Shown in pieces: positions 1-9,763 of a stretch of 64,000 nucleotides of DNA. The DNA is from Amoebophrya sp. A120. Lineage: Eukaryota; Sar; Dinophyceae; Syndiniales; Amoebophryaceae. Within the stretch, counting starts at the first letter, position 1. Each line of letters starts with the position of its first letter. The stretch spans positions 786,609 to 850,608 of the forward strand of contig CAJINV010000018.1 in NCBI GenBank assembly GCA_905178155.1. The letters run 5' to 3'. The notes under the pieces were generated by a model. It worked only from the letters and a program-made list of their open reading frames with translations, did no database searches and was not told the origin of the DNA. The translations under genes and the position numbers were made by a program.

Positions 1-55
1 GAAGCTCGTATACGTTCGCCGGACCGCACCGTCCGCATCGCACTGCAGAGCCGGT
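1..55 (-). repeat. Duplicated exon segment, downstream copy
   Basis: 55 bp matching 580-634 with three mismatches. Two are silent; one changes Tyr to Cys (PALQCDADG versus PALQYDADG). Confidence 0.85.
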
Positions 56-1148
56 TATCAAATGCAAATATGTTTGTCTGGGCCTGGAAGTAGATTTGGG
101 GAGTTGTTTGTCATGCAAATTGTACATGGCCTCCGATGCCTGTGATGCATTTTCTAGCGTCACAGCTTTCATCACAGAGTAGGTTTGCTCATGCCTCTTC
201 TGCATGATAAAAAATGCCCTCTGTGAGCGGCAACAATCTGAGCGCCTTTGGCCTCTCATGCAATACAGATTTTTTTGTGATCGACACCTAGCATCACAAA
301 TCCAATTCTTTCCAGACCCAGACATATTTGCAATGCATACCTCTAGCACCTGTTCCTGGTCGTCATCGTGTAGTTATCCTGTGCAAAAGTATCGCACTCG
401 TACAAATGCAAGTCTTGCATTACAAATCTTGTTCCCAAGGCAAATCTGCATTACAAATTTTATTTCTCATGCGGAGGAAATTTGTAATGCATTTATACGA
501 GTACGATACTTTTGCAATTCATAGTAGTTCTCGATCCGCAAAAGCCCCTCTGCTGGGCGAAACGCTGCACTTTGTGACGAAGCTCGTATACGTTCGGCGG
601 ACCGCACCGTCGGCATCGTACTGCAGAGCCGGTGGCTCGCCCGGTAGCTCCTCACAGAAATGCTCCAAGGCTTCAATCACCTGGCTCACGGTTTCGTTGG
701 GTGCCTTCAGCTTGGCAAATTCGGACGGGATGACGAATTCGACGCCGGCGGGCGGTTTTGACGATGAGGATGTTGACGCTTGCATTTGCGAGGACCCAGT
801 GTGAGATGTTTGCTGGACTTCTTCTTGTCCATCGTTCTTGTCGTCCCCTCCGGATTCGGATGTATTGCCTCCTGTAGGAGTAGGCGGAGCCCCCGGGGAC
901 GAATTTTTCTCGTCTGAGCCGCTAAGCCAGCGCCGGGCGGAGCCGGAGGTCGGTGGTGCGTTTGCGTTTCGCATCGGTCTCGAGGAGCGTCGTGCACCAG
1001 AGGAAAATAAATTACCGGCATGGGAAGCAGGAGCGACCCGCGAACCGGTGCTCCTACAGCTGGTGGTCGTGCACCCGACCAGAGATACAGAAACTCTCGT
1101 TGCATTTTTCAAATGAACTAGTCTGGAAGATGACACCAAAAGCGGCAT
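1..1148 (-). CDS. Hypothetical protein with mitochondrial-type presequence, 3' partial
   Basis: I do not recognise the family. The ATG at 1148 opens an N-terminus rich in Arg, Ser and Ala with almost no acidic residues for about 80 residues (MPLLVSSSRLVHLK..., ending near RRWLSG). That looks like a mitochondrial or other organellar targeting presequence. A low-complexity Ser/Gly/Pro stretch follows, then a compact segment (VEFVIPSEFAKLK, then EALEHFCEELPGE). Two introners interrupt it, family A at 375-523 and family B at 56-339. After the first, the frame reads REL/HDDDQEQVLE. After the second it resumes with PALQCDADGAV, a near-copy of PALQYDADGAV from the exon upstream, so an exon has been duplicated. 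The protein runs off the left edge. Gene structure fairly sure; function unknown. Confidence 0.65.
56..339. mobile_element. Introner family B, gene 1-1148 intron 2
   Basis: B-type inverted ends (TATCAAATGCAAATATG... and mirrored ...TTGCAATGCATA). Flanks CCGGT/CCTCT do not match, unlike almost all other copies. Removal joins EQVLE to PALQC. Confidence 0.8.
375..523. mobile_element. Introner family A, gene 1-1148 intron 1
   Basis: Inverted ends of the A type (CAAAAGTATCG and CGATACTTTTG). Flanking 5-bp repeat GTAGT. Removal reads REL/HDDDQ. Confidence 0.9.
580..634 (-). repeat. Duplicated exon segment, upstream copy
   Basis: Partner of 1-55. Both copies are in frame in the same gene. Confidence 0.85.
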
Positions 1149-1771
1149 CGGGCAGGAGACGCCAAAATTCTGATCACCCTCTTGATGCAGCAACTGCTAC
1201 TAAACTTGCATGCCTCCACAGACAAAAAAAGTCATCTTTATTATGGAAAACTCGCCATGAATCGAAAACTTTTCTGCACGCGAGAGGGAGGCAGTAGAGA
1301 AACAAACTACGTACTGCTTCCGAGTTACAGGACGAAGAAGACAGAACAAGAACAGCCCAACATAGTATGTAACTACTCGCGAGTTAGTTTCTCGGCGATC
1401 GTCCTCATTTATTTTTCCATCACGTCGTCGAGCAGAAACATTCATTCGCATCGATCATGCTTTAAACGATTATGATCATTTCATCCTACAAGTAGCAGAA
1501 ACATCAAGCAGCGAAAGGAAAGCGACAGGAAGAGTCGTCTGGTGGCATTAGCTGCTGCATTCTTGCTATTGTACGGGTCCGCTTCCTGTTCTAGCAACCT
1601 GTCATTCAGAAGCAGATCGACGAAATTAAAAGATGTAAAACTCCTGCACAGCGAAATTTGTTGGCGGGTGTCTACTTAGCACTATTGCGATACTTGCAGC
1701 AAAATTTCCACCAACGTATGATTTCTGTGGTTTTATTTTTTATACATTAGTTGTACTAGCACTTAACATCT
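1149..1771. other. Spacer
   Basis: No gene or element recognised. Short frames only; holds the 5' leader of the gene to the left and the 3' end region of the Mpo1-like gene. Confidence 0.5.
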
Positions 1772-2600
1772 TCAGTCGTCGTCTTTTGACACCCGCCCTC
1801 CCGCACCGACGAAATCTTTCCAGAATCGCAGGTCGTGCTTACCGAGAACCAAGCATTCGAAGCACATTCTGCAGTCTCCCAACAGGGAGAAAACCGTATG
1901 CATTGCAAAAGCAAAGAAAGCACTGCACCGCACTAGCAGAAATTGCATGACAGATTTTGCCAAGAAAAAAATTGGAATTTCTCATGCTGATTCACATAGA
2001 AAACCTGATTTGTCATGCTTGACTGCAATTTGTATGAGTGCGATACTTTTGCAAAGGATAAACCGCACACCGCAGCGATTTCAGAGTGACCGGTTTGTTC
2101 TGTTCCACGAAGAAGTGCGCGCCCCAGGCGAAGCTGTACCCGCACAGGGCCGCTTTCAAAGCGTTTTGCCCGATCATCGAGAGGAAGCAGTCGAGGTGGT
2201 AATTTTCGTTGTCGTTTTCCACCGTTGCCGGCTGCAAAAACTTCCGCAGGGAATCCGAGCGCCCGAGGGAAAGAGCGAACAGCAGTGCGTAGTAGGTCAA
2301 GAGGACCACCGTGAAGGCCAAGTAGTACAGCAACGTGGCCCCGAAGGGGATGGCAAACAGCGTCCCGACACAGTGCAGCACCTTGGTCAGCGGTTTCCTA
2401 TGTTCCGTTAGGTAGTACGGGTAAAACTCGGCGAACGTGGTAATTTTCGTCGCGTCAACGAGGACCTTTGAGGGCGCTGTACTCCCTATGTTATTGTTCG
2501 GCGGGGTAGAGGACATCAGGGTAGTGGGTTTTGAGAGAACAAGGCTACTATCGTTATTTGAGGAAGTCGTTTGTAACAACGGAGTTTCAAAGGACGACAT
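1772..2600 (-). CDS. Mpo1-like (DUF962/YGL010w family) membrane protein
   Basis: A 219-residue protein of the DUF962 family. Yeast Mpo1 in this family is an ER iron-dependent dioxygenase in alpha-oxidation of 2-hydroxy fatty acids. After a Ser/Thr-rich N-terminus (about 60 residues), FYPYYLTEHRKPLTKVLHCVGT matches the first conserved His block in spirit (Phe-Tyr-x-x-Tyr-Leu-x-x-His, then His-x-x-Gly-Thr). Hydrophobic segments follow (FAIPFGATLLYYLAF and VVLLTYYALLFAL). The second block is WGAHFFVEQNKPVT, equivalent to the family's Trp-x-x-His-Phe-x-x-Glu-x-Asn-x-Pro-x-Thr. One family A introner (1897-2060) splits it. Joined at the AACCG repeat it reads CAV/FSLLGD, matching the family's Ser-Leu-x-Gly-Asp C-terminal block, and the coding length is exactly 660 nt. 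ATG at 2600 chosen; in-frame sequence upstream is less conserved. Iron binding and enzyme role are inferred from the family. Confidence 0.88.
1897..2060. mobile_element. Introner family A in the Mpo1-like gene
   Basis: TATGCATTGC start, CAAAGGATA end, repeat AACCG on both sides. The left arm is diverged. Removal reads CAV/FSLLGD. Confidence 0.9.
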
Positions 2601-3247
2601 AATTTTTCTCGATGACCGTTGTCTAGAGATTTTATTTTTCAGTCTACCTAGTACTAGTTCCGCGGCCGCTGTGTCACGACATTGTCTTAAAAAAATGTTC
2701 TTTTGTTTATATTTACACTGAGTTGTCAATGGAGCAGAGTATATCAATTTGATCGGGGGACGACGCGAAGTGGAATAACACGAAAGCGATCTTCCGGTGG
2801 ATTCCCGCGCTAGATATTCAAACAGTTAATTATGGTGTGCGCTCCAGAACTATTGGCTAGAAATACCCGAAAGGATGTTGAAGAGGACCTGCGTTTTTGT
2901 TGTAGAAAACGACGAAAGCCGTTCAGTAGAGGAAAACACTGCAGCATACAGGAAGAGTTCCATTCCAGCAGGGCAGCACACAAGAAGAACTATACTACGA
3001 CGCATAGGCCTATCCGTGCGACATCATCAGCCATCACAGGAGGATAAAACTGTACCTACAACTTGTCTTCGACCCAGCACATGTCTATCGAAAAAAAAAC
3101 CGAAGTCAGAGCGGCGAGGTGCGCAAGCGCCCGGGCTAGAACTTGCAACTACTTCTTGCTGTTTCAAAATAAAGGTAGAACACATCTTCAGTGACAGTGC
3201 CACATGAAAACGAAATCAAAAATCATTGTCCGCCTGCTATCGCATTT
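2601..3247. other. Spacer
   Basis: Mpo1-like gene leader and DUF268 gene 3' region. No introner or other repeat seen. Confidence 0.5.
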
Positions 3248-6200
3248 TCATTTTGCACTTTGCAGGGCTTGATGATATAGTACTGCGCTTTCATCAACTT
3301 GTACTCTTTTGTCCTGCGGATGTTGATGACTTTGAGTAGTTTCTCTCGCGGCCAGCAGTAGCTCGCTCGTTCGGACGTGGATATCATGATTAAATCCGTG
3401 CTTTTTCTTCTTGGATGTTGTAGCTGTACCAGCTAGCTGAACTTTCTGCAAGACAAAGCTTGGGTCATTGTACTTTGGGCAATTGAGCCACTTCAGCTCC
3501 CAGTTTGCCAGGAGGTGGGATAGATTCAAATGTCCATACATTCTATGGGCGTTCATTTCCACGCCCCCACGGTAAATCGGAGAGTCATACGGATTTATTT
3601 CATTTTTGGTACTAGTTTTAACACTCTCGTGCTCGACGTCGCGCGAAGTAGACAATGCTGTTCTCCTAGCCAACGCCGTCGTGTGTTCAGAACCAGCTTC
3701 ATCCGGAGGAGCAAGAACATCAGATACAAAGACCTTGTCGGAAAGAGCGGGTCCACCACTCGTCAACACCTTTTCATCATGAGCGATATCCAACAGATCT
3801 TTTATGTTGAGCGGGCGCTTCTCTTGCACGCTGTAGTTCGGCAAGATCGTCGTGGTGCTCGTAGTTGTCTGCATTTGCGAATCCAGGGCAAAAATTATGT
3901 CTGGGACCACTTCTGGAAGAAGAGAATGCAAGATTTGTCATCCCCATTTGGCATGACGACCCATCAAGTCTGTGATGTAGTGTGCTTTAGCATCACAGAT
4001 TTTATCTTTAGAGCCTCTTCCTCTTGATACCTACCCCGCTCGACGAAAAATGCCCTCTCAACCACGGTGCAAAAAGTTCTAAACAAGTCCTCTTGCTGTT
4101 GCTGGTCACTCATGCAATACAGACAGATTTTTTGAGAATCGAAAGGGCAGCATCACGAGTTGCACTCTTTCTCTTCCAGATGAAGATCCACACATTATAT
4201 TTGCAATGCATATTGCGCCTTCGACAGGTTCGGCCGGATTTTTCGGGATCGTCCCGTATCCAAGGGAATCTGATTCGCAACCGGGGCGTGGATGAACCGG
4301 TCGTCGACTTATGAACTGCAAAAGTATCGTACTCGGAGTTGTATTGCAACACAAATTAGCTCAGCATGACAAATGGAATTTGTCATGCTGATTTAGCTTG
4401 AAAAAAAAATTTGTCTTGGATGACTGCTATTCGTACCAGTACGATACTTTTGCATAGGATACGACTTCCAGAGAAGCAGCGTCATCCTCCACTCCAGGCA
4501 TGCCGAGCAGGAAATGCCCGTTGTCTTTCACGATGCAATACGCCTTCGCCATGGTGATCAAGTCCCCGTACGGATTGACGGCGTCCCCGTACCTCCCGAG
4601 CCCAGAATGCTCGATGGACGAGTCGGAGACCACGAGGTCAAATTTCTTCGAATCTTCAGAACTTATGGACGTAATATTTCCAACATCCTCTTGCTGGTTC
4701 TTGTCCAACGATATTTCCGACACGACGAACCGCAGAAACTCGTCCGGCACGTAACTCCTCATGTTCGGGTGCTGCAAAACCAGGTACGCGTACTCCAAGG
4801 TCACCACTTCCTTCGCGCCGAGCGCGACGCACATGCCCTCCAGCACCGGCGACTGGGTGCCGATGACCAACACCTTCTTGCCCCGCAAGTCGAGCTCGAG
4901 CAACTTGTGAAACAGCAGGATTCCGTGCTGGTAGGCAGAGTTCCAGATCCGTTGGTGCAGGTTGTATTTTTTCCTCAGCGTCTATGGAACTGTCAGGTTT
5001 GAAATCGTCAGAGTTGACATAGTTTGTCATGCATAAAATGCAACGCAGAAAGTGCCTGTCTTGCCGGGATGGCAAGTGAGGCAGATTGTGAGGCTATTTA
5101 GGGGAGGTTGAAGTAGAGCTGCTAAAAGAGCACGACAAATAAAGCAGTCCTCTGTGCCCAAACAGCATGACAAATCGGATTCCGGTACTCCGAAAATTTG
5201 TCATGCGCCGCTTGGAAATTGGTCTTCCAACTGGAACTGGTATCCATTTTATGCATGACAAATCATACATTTCATTTTCAACTTTATCGATTTCAATCCT
5301 GACACTCCCATAGCGTCTCCGTCACGTGGGTGCCGTTACGGTACCAGTTGGGGAAAAAAAACGCGGATTTCTCCCTTTTCAAATCTTCACTTTGATCAAA
5401 ATCCCGGCTGAGCAGCTGAAACAGCGCCACCCAGGGCTGGATGAAATCGTTCTTTAGGGTGTCAAACGAAAAGAACTGGTGCGGCAGAAGGTACTGCAGC
5501 CCGTTGTGGTGGTAATTCGTGACGGGCAGTTGGTTGCCGTACGAAAACTATGCTGTGCAAAAGTATCCCGCTCGTAGTAATTGCAGATATGCATGACAAA
5601 TCTTCCTCCTAAGGTAAAACAGCATTACAAATCCAAGTTTTCTTCTTGCCAAAATTATTTGTAAAGCAATTTATACTAGTACGTTACTTGTGCAATGCAT
5701 AAAAACGCGTACTCGGTGATTTTCGTGATGTCCCGGCCTTGCTTCGGGGTCTTATCAAATGTAAAAATGTCTGGGTCTGGAAGAATGCAACTTGTCATGC
5801 TAAATCCGAATCATGCAGAAATCTGTGTTGCATGAGTGCCAAAAGCTGTCCCCTTTTGACCAAGTTAGTAGTAGTAGTAGTAGTAACCATTTAACTCCTG
5901 GCGGGTGGGCGTTAGAACAGATTTAGCCTCTGCCAATACCTGGGCGTTAGAACAGATTTAGCCTCTGCCAATACCCCTAGGTGGATACTTGCTCCACTTC
6001 CTACCTACCACCCGGCCGCATCCGCAAAACCGCTATCGATTGCTTACGCGTAACTACGACCAGTGGGCGCTACGTGTGGCAGAACCCCCTTACCAAGTTG
6101 AGAGGGAGTTTCTCATGCAGGAAAGGCATGATAGAGACCTCAAAGAATCTGTCATGCTGGATCTCGCATTCCAGACCTCATGGGTCATGGAAAAGCTGCA

Positions 6201-7350
6201 TGACAAATCGCGCATTCTTCCAGACCCAGACATTTTTGCATTTGATGGGTCTTGAACAACCCAAATTTGACCAAGCTTCCGCGTTCCATGCTCTTGCTGT
6301 GCCACAGTCGGTGGCAGTCGAGTTTTTTCGTTACCTTATGCGAGGGCGCGGACTTCATGGGCATAGCCACAGGAGATCGTGGCGGAGCTGCGGCCGCGGA
6401 GGTCCCCATAGACATAGTACTCCCCTCCGTCGAGCTATCTACCGGTGCAGATGGCTGTTCGCTGGTAGAAGTACTAGTACTGCACTGCCCCCGTCCGGTT
6501 CGCAAGACCGACAGCGCCCTTCGGTAGGACTCCTGGCTCCAGACCGAGCCTGGCTCCGCACCAGGTGGTGCTCCTGGTAGTTGCAGATCATGATCTGTAT
6601 CCTCTTCTGCCGACGTCCACTCCATTTTCTTCCGCAGCTCTTCCGCCTCATACCTCTCCGCCTTGATCTCTGCGTCCACCGAGGCGTACTTCCAGAACAA
6701 GTCCAGATCCACCGTGACCCCGCGGCACACGCTGCCGCAGTCCTGGGCCATCTGGAAAAATTCTTCATGTTGCACACACGTTGGCCAGCACAGCGGGGAA
6801 TATCCCGTGCAAAAGTATCGTACTCGTGTCGTAGTAATCGCATTTATGCATTACAAGTCTCTTTCTCAAGGTAAATCAGCATTACAAATTCCATTTGTAA
6901 TGCTGGGGAATTTGTAATGCAATTTATACTAGTACGATACTTTTGCACAGGATAGGGAATTCTTCGGCGCGAAGAGCGGGTCGTGGTCGCAGAAGGAGCC
7001 ATATCCTGTGCAAAAGTATCGCACTCGTACTAATTGCAATCATGCATGACAAATCTTGTTTCTTAGAGAAATCAGCATTACAAATTCCATTTTTCCTTCT
7101 GGAAAAATTTGTATTGCGATTTATACTAGTACGATACTTTTGCAATGCATAAGCCACAGCTCACGTTCCAAGGATGAAAAATCTTATCGTGCTTGAGCAA
7201 ATGGCTCGTCCACAGGGCCTCATCCCGGTACAACGGATCCACGAAGGCATGGGCGGGTGTTGTGATCGTGAAGTAGAAATAAAGTGTTCTTGTGCCGACC
7301 ATGGAGACGAGGAGAAGATGGCGAACGAGAAACTGAATCTTTTTTTGCAT
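3248..7350 (-). CDS. DUF268-family protein with signal peptide
   Basis: 766 codons in eight exons, with seven introners (A, A, B, A, I, A, decayed B). The ATG at 7350 gives a signal-like N-terminus (MQKKIQFLVRHLLLVSMVG..., TPAHA before FVDP), so secretory-pathway or Golgi entry is likely. A Cys-rich stretch (SFCDHDP...LCWPTCVQ) and an acidic Ser/Thr linker follow. The DUF268 region begins near NWYRNGTHVTETL and continues through the Rossmann-like block LRGKKVLVIGTQSPVLEGM, GAKEVVTLEY, DLVVSDSSIEHSGLGRYGD and NGHFLLGMPG. The C-terminal NAHRMYGHLNLSHLLANWE closes the family domain. It is known as a C. elegans-type domain of unknown function with a methyltransferase-like core, often near glycan genes. 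A long Ser/Thr insertion separates the last two blocks. Substrate unknown. Confidence 0.85.
3880..4212. mobile_element. Decayed introner family B, DUF268 gene intron 7
   Basis: Inverted ends much diverged (ATGTCTGGGACCACTTCTGGA against its mirrored partner), yet the TTGCG repeat is intact at both edges and excision still reads SKAQ/MQTTTS. Confidence 0.85.
4310..4461. mobile_element. Introner family A, DUF268 gene intron 6
   Basis: Repeat CGACT on both sides. TATGAACTGC start and TAGGATA end. Removal reads SLEV/DDRFIH. Confidence 0.93.
4983..5312. mobile_element. Introner family I, DUF268 gene intron 5
   Basis: Ends TATGGAACTGTCAGG and CCTGACACTCCCATA; inner arms repeat TTTCAATCCTGACA-type sequence. 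Repeat GCGTC. Removal reads VTET/LRKKYN. Confidence 0.92.
5549..5701. mobile_element. Introner family A, DUF268 gene intron 4
   Basis: Repeat AAAAC on both sides. Ends TATGCTGTGC and GCAATGCATA. Removal reads TEYAF/SYGNQ. Confidence 0.92.
5753..6247. mobile_element. Introner family B with internal insertion, DUF268 gene intron 3
   Basis: Repeat GGTCT. Interior matches the B copies at 35096 and 39215 except for about 225 bp inserted at 5867-6091. Removal reads LFKT/PKQGRD. Confidence 0.9.
5867..6091. mobile_element. Insertion inside a family B introner
   Basis: Flanked by ACCAAGTT at 5859-5866 and 6092-6099. Contains an AGT microsatellite and two tandem copies of a 36-bp unit (GGCGTTAGAACAGATTTAGC...). 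No open frame or clear inverted ends. Confidence 0.65.
6801..6954. mobile_element. Introner family A, DUF268 gene intron 2
   Basis: Repeat GGGAA on both sides. Ends TATCCCGTGC and GCACAGGATA. Removal reads PKNS/PLCWP. Confidence 0.93.
7002..7151. mobile_element. Introner family A, DUF268 gene intron 1
   Basis: Repeat AGCCA on both sides. Ends TATCCTGTGC and GCAATGCATA. Removal reads VSCG/SFCDHD. Confidence 0.93.
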
Positions 7351-9763
7351 TTTGCAAACAGTAAACGCGAACAGCAAGTAGTGGAGCTGGAGCTATGTTC
7401 ATGTTGTATATTAAATAGTCATTTAGTATTTGCAGAACTCCACCGCTGATCAGCATTTACGACCTCTTCCGCGGCCTGACTGAACGAGAACCCTGTAGAG
7501 TTTATGTTCCACGCTTGGAAACAAGATAGGAGTTGTAGCAGAACTCGACGAATACAAGGCAAGCGACAAGCGTCGACCTCGCCTCGGCCAAAAGCAAAAC
7601 AAAACAACATATATAAGACCCAGGATTTGGATTGCGCACAGCACAGGAAATGAGAACAGCGTAGGCCTCTTGGGACCACCTCAACTCTGTCATCTCCGCC
7701 ACAAAAAGCCGGCGCGTTCCCGCGGCAGGCACTCCTGGTAAGTATCTATTTTCGTGATGGCAGCATCAATTTCAATTTTCATTCGTCGCAAGCGTCATCA
7801 TCTTGAACTTGATGTTGACTGCTTGTCGACAAATCAAAGTACTGAGTACGGTTTTTCGATGCTGTCGGCCGCGACCAGCTACGGGGCTGCGGCTGACTGC
7901 ATCGTGCATTCATCCTGCGCGAGAGCGGATGGGAATGCCGCTGCCTGGGTGGTCATGCTCCCTCAGAAATATTTCAAACTAATCTCTTGCACGGGTGGAT
8001 TAGAAGACTTTGTTCGGGGTGGAATGAATTGCTATGCTGTCTCCACATCAACGACCAGCGAAGTAAAAATACTAAATACCGCGAGCGGTGAGGCCCCCGG
8101 GAATAGTGAACTGAGCGCTCTTCCTCGCCGTCCACCTCAAAATCTACGCAACTCCCTTGAGATTTATTCGTGCTCTACTCGCGGGACTGCTGGTATCGTG
8201 CCACTATACAACTCCGCAGACCGGCGACCCCTCCTGGCATCCGGCAGCAACAACGTCTAGATAGTTGTACACTTGCATACTTGTTACCACGAGTTTTTAA
8301 TATGGACGTCTCATCGGCCTCCAGCATCATCCTGCAGAAGTACGTAAATAATAAACCCAACGCAGTGTATGGGAACGTGGCAAGGTTGCGCAGATTGAAG
8401 ATGAGTAGCGACTTGCGTTGGAAAGGAAAAGGAATGGAATCCATTCAACAATTTTAATTATAATTACACGTTTGCCCACTCAATACATACGTACGTCAGC
8501 TGGAGATGTGGCTCGGCCGGCAAAAAAGAAAAAGAATGAAAGGTCTCAAAAAAAAAGAAAAAGAAAACCACGTAGTTGTCAATGCGTGATAAATGTAAAC
8601 ATGAAAAAAAAAGTAGCAAATCAGAATCACTCGGCGTCCTTAATTAGAATTACAGATACTTATGCATAAAGGTCACTCTCGTCCACAGTCTCAGTCACTG
8701 ACATGAGACCGAGGCGTGGAAATAGGTCTATCTCGTCTACTGGACTCATATCATTAATTGATAGCTCTCATTTAGTGTTCCTCGTCGTTTAGATACATTA
8801 ACATTTTTTTTTTCGAAAATAGGAATAGCATGAGCAGGAACCGAATCGCACTGACCAGCAGCACAGTGATTCCTCGCGTCACTGCCGTCGTCGTCATCGC
8901 GTTGTAATCGTAATCCACCACGCTCAGCACTACAACAATGGGAATCTAACTCTTTGTCTGGCTCATCGTCATAGTCAGGTCATGCTCTTGCTTCCTTGTA
9001 TTTTTACATTTAGAGTTCTACATCGTTGAATCTTTATACTTTTTTTTTTTTTTTTTATGCAAATTACTGACAAAAGGGCTATAAAAGTTCCAAAAACGAC
9101 ATAGAAGGATGGCTTTGGCTGCTGCTGTTCCTGTCGTCCTCAGTACTTCGTTCTTCCTCTTGCTTTCGTTTAGCATGCGCCCGCTGGATTTGAACTCGCT
9201 GGGTTGCTCTTGGCAGTTATACTTGTTACGTACGTATAAATATATTACTGTGGAGATAAGCTTGATCAGATGCAGCTCGTGCGTTTCGTGTCTTCATTTT
9301 GGCGCCGCGACGCCAGCCCCTGTGCTGCTCTTCTACTGCTCCGCATTTTCGTCCGTCTCCGTTCTTGTCCATGGAAATTCCGCATTTTTTTTCGTCCGGA
9401 GCCGGCGGCAACTACGGACTCACAAAGAGAGCGTCAATATCTTTCGTTTTGAGCTCTTCCGTTTCCTCATCTTTCGTTTTGTATCCTTCTCGAAGATCAC
9501 GACCCCAAAAAACCGAATCCTCTCGTCTACTTTTCTCATGACAAAGGACCACTTTTGTTGCACCAGTTGCGGTCGTTTCGCTGCAAAATTTTTTCTTGTC
9601 AACATTCTGTCCACCATGCAAAGGCAGCTGCAGGGGGCTTTCAAGAACATGAACATCATCACCATGCTCCCTTAAATCAAGGGCGACAACGACGACGACG
9701 CGAACGTCGCCTTAATCTTTTATAATTGAATTTGGTCGTCTTTAACTTGCTGGTTGAAGACTC
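7351..9763. other. Long spacer without supported genes
   Basis: Two plus-strand open frames (7754-8260 and 9109-9675) have no recognisable domain and no introner. AT-rich from about 8450 to 9080. No inverted-repeat element found. Confidence 0.5.
9040..9056 (+). repeat. Poly-T tract
   Basis: About 17 T, followed within 30 bp by CTATAAAAG. Plus-strand open frame downstream is unsupported. Confidence 0.7.

Noticed and set aside
7754-8260. Plus-strand open frame of 168 codons
   Set aside because: No recognisable domain, no introner, and opposite to all supported genes; could be chance in a spacer.
9109-9675. Plus-strand open frame with a TATA-like word upstream
   Set aside because: Composition is Phe/Ser-rich as expected from a T-rich spacer, no family resemblance, and an antisense frame of similar quality overlaps it.
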